Shown here in pieces: positions 59,531 through 64,000 of a stretch of 64,000 bases of DNA (positions are counted from its first letter, which is position 1; each line of letters opens with the position of its first letter). Under the pieces are notes generated by a model. The model did no database searches and was not told where the DNA came from. It saw only the letters and a list, made by a program, of their open reading frames with translations. The DNA is from Syncephalis fuscata. Lineage: Eukaryota; Zoopagomycota; Zoopagomycetes; Zoopagales; Piptocephalidaceae. The position numbers and the translations under genes are program-made. Location: positions 718,258 to 782,257 of the forward strand of contig JAHLTZ010000009.1 of the NCBI GenBank assembly GCA_025786725.1, read 5' to 3'.

Positions 59531-59790
59531 TTATATTACCAATAAGCCCTTGCGATCGTGGTTGCCACCACCAATGATAGGTATAGAAAGACCAGTGTAA
59601 GCAGGAGTGCAGCTAGTGCAATAGCCATCATCATCTCGACATTTACAAGCGCCAAAAGGAGGGATAGGGCCTCTGTCAGAACTTTCATCCTTTGGAGCAC
59701 GACGGGTGAGGTTGGCTTAGCATCCACCATGGTTGTAGTAGCCACAAAGGCCACGAGAACGGTGCAGACGACGGCAATGGAAAGCTTCAT
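59531..59790 (-). CDS. Small secreted protein; two competing reading frames
   Basis: ATG 59790 starts a signal peptide (MKLSIAVVCTVLVAFVATTT, cleavage near VDA). The same frame continues as a very hydrophobic protein to the stop at 59536. If one base is skipped near 59697 (a GCTCC context), the downstream reads PKDESSDRGPIPPFGACKCR, DDDGYCTSCTPAYTGLS, then a Gly/Asp/Lys end and stop at 59531-59533. The second option is polar and has a C-x-C...C-x-x-C pattern typical of small secreted cysteine proteins; the first would be an odd Leu/Ala-rich peptide. I favour the cysteine version with an indel, by analogy with other breaks in this window. GC-rich, C-ending codons support a real, expressed gene. 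Function unknown. Confidence 0.55.
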
Positions 59791-60905
59791 GGTGATGTTG
59801 ACTTGTTAGTACAAAGTAGAGCAAGGATGGCGGTGTAGAGTGTAGCGCGTAATTGCCAGCAAGTAGAAAGTGAGGTTTGAGAGTAGATAGTAGCGAGTGC
59901 TTGGTAGAAAGTAGAGCATAAAAATGATTTCAGCTGTCGAATTTATACAATAATACAAATGTTTTTGGACTGCCGATTAGAAAATTAATAAGTTGACTAT
60001 TATGGTTGTTTCAGCTGCGTTTAAAATATCCCCCTCCGCAACTACGTCAGCTTGTGTTTTCTTTTTGGCAATGTTCTAAAAATAGTTTGATAAATATAAG
60101 CTGCAATGAAGCGTATAATAATAAAGCAAAGATTGTATTAACACCATTGTTTATTGTATAAATAAGGCTTGAATAGTGGTAATGTAAACAATAAGCAGTT
60201 ATATCGCATATGCTTTACTATGAAAAGCATTAATTTGTAAAAACAGTGATAGTGCTATATACAAGTGGTTATTAATTAATCCAAAGAAACACAAGTAAAC
60301 GGATGAGCTATCTACCGCTGTTTCAGCTATTCCTTTTTGGCTATCTTACATTGCTGTCGCTATATTTGTACTAGGAGTGTAGACATGATAGTTTGATTAC
60401 CATTTTAAATGGAAAATGACATTTAAATTCAGCTCAACACTTCAGCCAACATAGACAACCATTCGTTTCCATTTTGAATTGCTACTCAGCTAGCTTTGTT
60501 TTGGATTGCGTATTGCCGCCCCTCATTATTCCTTTTTGACTATCCTATACCGCTGTCGTTTTATTTTTACTAAAACGTAAACGTGATAAACCAATTGCCA
60601 ATTTGAATAGAAGACGCCATTTGAATCTAAAACAGCACCCCCTATCACGATAAACAATTGCAAAATTCCATTTTGAGCTGTTCTTCAATTAGAATGTTTC
60701 ATTTCCATGCAGGTCACCATCAGAAAGCACATCTGTTTGTTTAAACAACAGTATGCCACGAGCTACTATTTGATATAAATAATTAGATGGTTTATGGTTG
60801 TTTATTTCTTTATCATACACATCTTAGTTCCCACCTGCTGATTCTCACTACTGCAATCACAACTGTTTACGAGGCAACAAGGATATAGACATTAAACGCC
60901 GATTC
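59791..60905. other. Intergenic region, no gene seen
   Basis: About 1.1 kb between head-to-head genes. The proximal 150 bases hold GT/AG-rich repeats (GTAGAGTGTAG, AGTAGAAAGTAGAG) and AATTTATACAATA near 59939, about 150 bases upstream of the small secreted protein ATG on its strand. Around 60310-60560 two similar segments recur (GCTGTTTCAGCTATTCCTTT...TTGCTGTCG and ATTATTCCTTTTTGACTATCC...CGCTGTCG), a weak local duplication. Confidence 0.45.
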
Positions 60906-61924
60906 ATGATGTTATCTGGAACCAGCTATTTTTTACCGCTACTGGTGCTACTATCAGCCGGTCAGAGTATGGCAGGAATTGCAGACTTTGCCGCTAAACA
61001 GGGTAGCAATTTAATGAACTTTGTTGCTACAAAAGGTAGCTATTGAATAGCTTTATTTGCTATGCAATAATAACCATGACGCAATACTAGATCCTACCTT
61101 TGAGTATGGTTTAGGTCGACCTGGCGCACTTGGCGTCGAAGGCCTTAGCATTGATTCTTCTATGAGTTTAAAAGAAGGCGCGTATATTACGCAAGGAAAA
61201 TACTTTGTAAAGAAAGATGATCAACGTAACGTTAGAGTTTTATGTGGAAATAGCCAAACTGAAAATTGGACCTTTAGACTATTCAAAGTATGTATATCCA
61301 TGACTAGTTTAAACCGCTGACACAATAACCTTGCTGGCAGAATATGTACTCTGGAGATTACAACATGTTTGAAACACCAAAGCCTACTCCACGTCCCCTT
61401 TATTCTGTTATTAAGAAGGTCCTCCGCAAAAAGGATATGATTGCTACGTAGTTCTTAATCCAGGATGTGGAATACCTCTTTATAACTATTTCCGCCCAGG
61501 TCCTGATGGAGCAAAATGATGAAAGCTATATTTTCAAGCTATGTAAAAAGTACATATACGACAGTTACAATAATTCTTTACTAATAATGGATTAACTAGT
61601 TATAAGCGACCTTAAATCAAAACAATGGTGGATAAATGGAGATCAGTCCCGTGGTAAGTTGAATATTGAACTATAAATAACTGTAACATACTTATATGAT
61701 TATCAGCTATATGCATTACGCAAAATGCTGTAGTAGTAGGCTATGCCAATGGTGTGGTTCCTATAAATAGCATTGCTGCAGTCGACAGATCGAACGATGA
61801 ATTATGGAAGTCGTTGGCCTTTTCCTACAAAAAATTCAACGCTGGTCTAATGGATAATCAAGCAGAAGACTATGTTAAAAAGCAATACAAGGATTTAGCA
61901 ATTACAACAAATAAACAGCCATAA
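60906..61924 (+). CDS. Secreted protein paralogous to the N-terminal part of the secreted kinase-like protein, with apparent frame breaks
   Basis: Start ATG 60906 (MMLSGTSYFLPLLVLLSAGQ), a signal peptide. Intron 1 (donor GTAGCT near 61036, acceptor ACTAG near 61092) joins VATK to DPTFEYGLGRPGALGVEGLS. The P-x-A-x-G-V-x-G-L-x-ID pattern matches QPDAFGVHGLVID in the kinase-like protein at 57579-58857. It continues KYFVKKDDQRNVRVLCGNSQ. After an intron it reads NMYSGDYNMFETPKPTPRPL. A frame shift near 61415 is followed by GYDCYVVLNPGCGIPLYNYF (compare GYGCTVLSLVDGIQLNEYAV). A second shift at an A run near 61519 leads to NDESYIFKLCKK. The last exons give SDLKSKQWWINGDQS and AICITQNAVVVGYANGVVPI, ending TNKQP-stop. 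There is no HGDxKPxN or DFx motif, so it is not a kinase as read. Confidence 0.55.
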
Positions 61925-63426
61925 TGTGGGCAACATTTAACGATAGTTTATTTAATAGTGCACTTGCTGTTAATAATAAAGAAACGCATACAATAATACC
62001 AATGGTTAGGTGCATTCTCCGCCTTATGTCAAGCTATCGTCCAATAGTATTGCTAGTTGAACAGCATATAGTTGGAGTGCAGCATTTATGAATTTCGCTT
62101 TTAGCTTAATCGATTATTTATTATATCGTGCTAATCAACAAACTGACTTATGATTTAGTGAAATGATGAATAGTAGTGTTTAACTGTAGTGTACATAGTG
62201 TAATAGGTGAAATGAATAAAATTTCACGATGCGTGTATTGATATTACATATGAATATATTATATTTATAAACTAAGTGTACAGCTCGATTCTGTGATAAT
62301 AATCACAGCGTCCAATTGAAAACAATAATGTATCAGCCATGATAATTTTATAATTTAAGAAATTACGACTAGTTTAGCACAATGACAGATATATGTATGT
62401 AAATACAACTTATTATATTATATTATGTTGTATCTGATGCGTATAGATTTGAGAATTAAATTTGTCGGTGAAAGCATCAGCAAAGATGTAGCAATGCATA
62501 TTGCTGTTGCTGCAGAACTAATAAATTCCGTTTTGCATCGTACGACTAATCGTTTAATAGCGCTGTAAATATTGGCATATAAATTTCTATTACATACATA
62601 CTGGATCATTAGTATTGTCACACCATTTTGTAGATCTCACAGAAATTAAAGTAAATGCATGACTTTACACCATCCTAACATTGATATATTGGCAAACATA
62701 TGTTTTAAATTGTCATGTGGATGCACTGCTATCAATTTACATTCCACATTAATGATATGGTTCATACAACACAGTATACTGATATCTCATCATATTTATA
62801 AACTTAAATGGCTAATGTAAATGTGTAATTACCGGTGTTATCAGCATTACAATCTGCTTTCTGCTAAACAGTTTATACTATAAACCTTTACTTTTTATTC
62901 CATCTGTTTATTTCAACAGATCATTATTACTATAAAGCTTTCTATTGCATCATCTGCATCATTATTATACCGTTTATAGCCACTACAGTCATTGTGAATG
63001 CTAAGTCAGTTCCAATCCGTTGCAATATGTTTCAATCAAAATAGATATTCCAACTGTTATATTCACTAACAATAGATTGGATTAATGATGCTACTAGATT
63101 GTAAGCTTCAATTATGAATTGTTTACAATAATTGGTACATCCTCATACATACGATAAATGTAATAAATACGTAAACAGATGGTAAGTTTGTTATAAACTA
63201 ATAAAGCAAATATTGTATTTACAATACTAATATGATAAGCTAATATTAATAAAAGGCAAGTAGTATTGTATGATGATTAGCACTTTAGTTAAATATATTT
63301 TATTTATCAAACTAAAAAGAATAAAGTGTAAGCATTATTGTATATTAATCAATTATGTGCTCATTGCATGTAATTTATTGTGCATCAGCAACTTGGTAGC
63401 AATAGGCTGCAAGTGATGCTGTAGGT
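61925..63426. other. AT-rich gene-free region
   Basis: About 1.5 kb with no convincing gene on either strand. Confidence 0.5.
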
Positions 63427-63890
63427 TAAGTAGCTATGAGCTAATTACACGAAATGTACTGTGTGTATCAAATATTAGTGCTAATATGTGGTGTCACTGT
63501 ATAATGATTTGTCAACGGTATTATATGTCAATTAGTTATACACTGATTAGATTATGTGTAATGTGCTTATCAATAACTTCATATTTATAGCCGATAACTA
63601 GCATCTTATATTGATTGACTATGCGCTAATTGAACGCTTACTATGTACTTCAACAAATTAATACTAACAGAAAATAGGGGATACTACATACCAATTAACT
63701 ATACACTTATTAGATAATCTGTACTGTATGTATCAACTGCTTGCTAGTAATAAACGGTAAGTGATATAGTATATCAATTAGCTGTATACTAGCTATATAC
63801 TATGTGTTGCGTGCATCAGCATTCTGCCATTAATAGATGTAGGTGGCATTTAGTATTGATATTTTATACATTAACTATATAGCATGTTTT
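63427..63890. repeat. Degenerate tandem repeat, period about 80-100 bases
   Basis: A motif of the form CAATTAGCTATACACTAATTAG, then 8-15 bases, then ATGTACTGTGTGTATCAA recurs with variation. Copies start near 63427, 63528, 63612, 63690, 63774 and 63866 (partial). Spacing varies from 78 to 101 bases. Copies are much diverged, so the array is old. Confidence 0.5.
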
Positions 63891-64000
63891 GTATTTGCTT
63901 ATAGACATGGAATAGCTGGTACATTCAAGATGTTGGCATTGGCAGTATAATTAAACTACTAGTTCAATATACTTTAAACATATATTCGGTGGGGAACAAG

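Noticed and set aside
63427-63890. CRISPR-like or regularly spaced repeat array
   Set aside because: Spacing is irregular (78-101 bases) and copies are diverged, unlike CRISPR, and the genome is eukaryotic.

Overview
The window looks like nuclear DNA of an early-diverging (zygomycete-type) fungus. It is AT-rich, and most genes are split by short GT-AG introns of roughly 45-100 bases. The gene content is eukaryotic and fungal: a valyl-tRNA synthetase, a WDR24/Sea2 protein, a dynactin-type Arp10, a citrate carrier, eIF2B-epsilon, a 7TM receptor fused to an RGS domain, and a secreted LPMO-like protein with a CBM19-like tail. The phylum is an inference from gene content and cannot be fixed by eye.

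Layout. 0-14.4 kb is compact and gene-dense: valyl-tRNA synthetase C-terminus (+), Sea2/WDR24 (-, only 26 bases away tail to tail), a YEATS2-like chromatin protein (+), a small coiled-coil protein, a PMP3 proteolipid, Arp10 and a disordered protein. 14.4-31 kb is AT-rich and repeat-laden. It holds a tRNA-Arg, two copies (A, B) of a 1.6-1.7 kb repeat, a MATE transporter, a second PMP3, a proline-rich secreted protein, and three copies of a small terminal-inverted-repeat element carrying the decayed C-terminus of a Fanzor/TnpB-like RuvC nuclease. 31-39.6 kb holds a single-pass membrane protein and a large gene built of about seven related modules. 39.7-49 kb holds the third 1.6 kb repeat copy, a membrane-anchored UDP-glycosyltransferase, a decayed WD-like gene and the 7TM-RGS receptor. 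50-64 kb holds the citrate carrier, the LPMO-like protein, eIF2B-epsilon, a secreted kinase-like protein and its diverged paralogue, a small secreted protein, and a gene-free tail with a degenerate tandem repeat.

The genes are mostly independent housekeeping and surface/secretion genes; nothing resembles a metabolic cluster. The secreted or surface set (LPMO-like, proline-rich, kinase-like pair, small secreted protein, 7TM-RGS) suggests a fungus with an elaborate secretome.

The most interesting signals are (1) the TIR elements with a Fanzor-like C-terminal remnant, (2) the tandem module protein, whose modules show an actinoporin-like pattern, (3) the secreted kinase-like protein and its paralogue, and (4) the three-copy 1.6 kb repeat. 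A caution runs through the window: many otherwise intact genes show one- or two-base frame breaks, often at homopolymers or short tandem repeats, which points to residual assembly indels rather than wholesale gene death.
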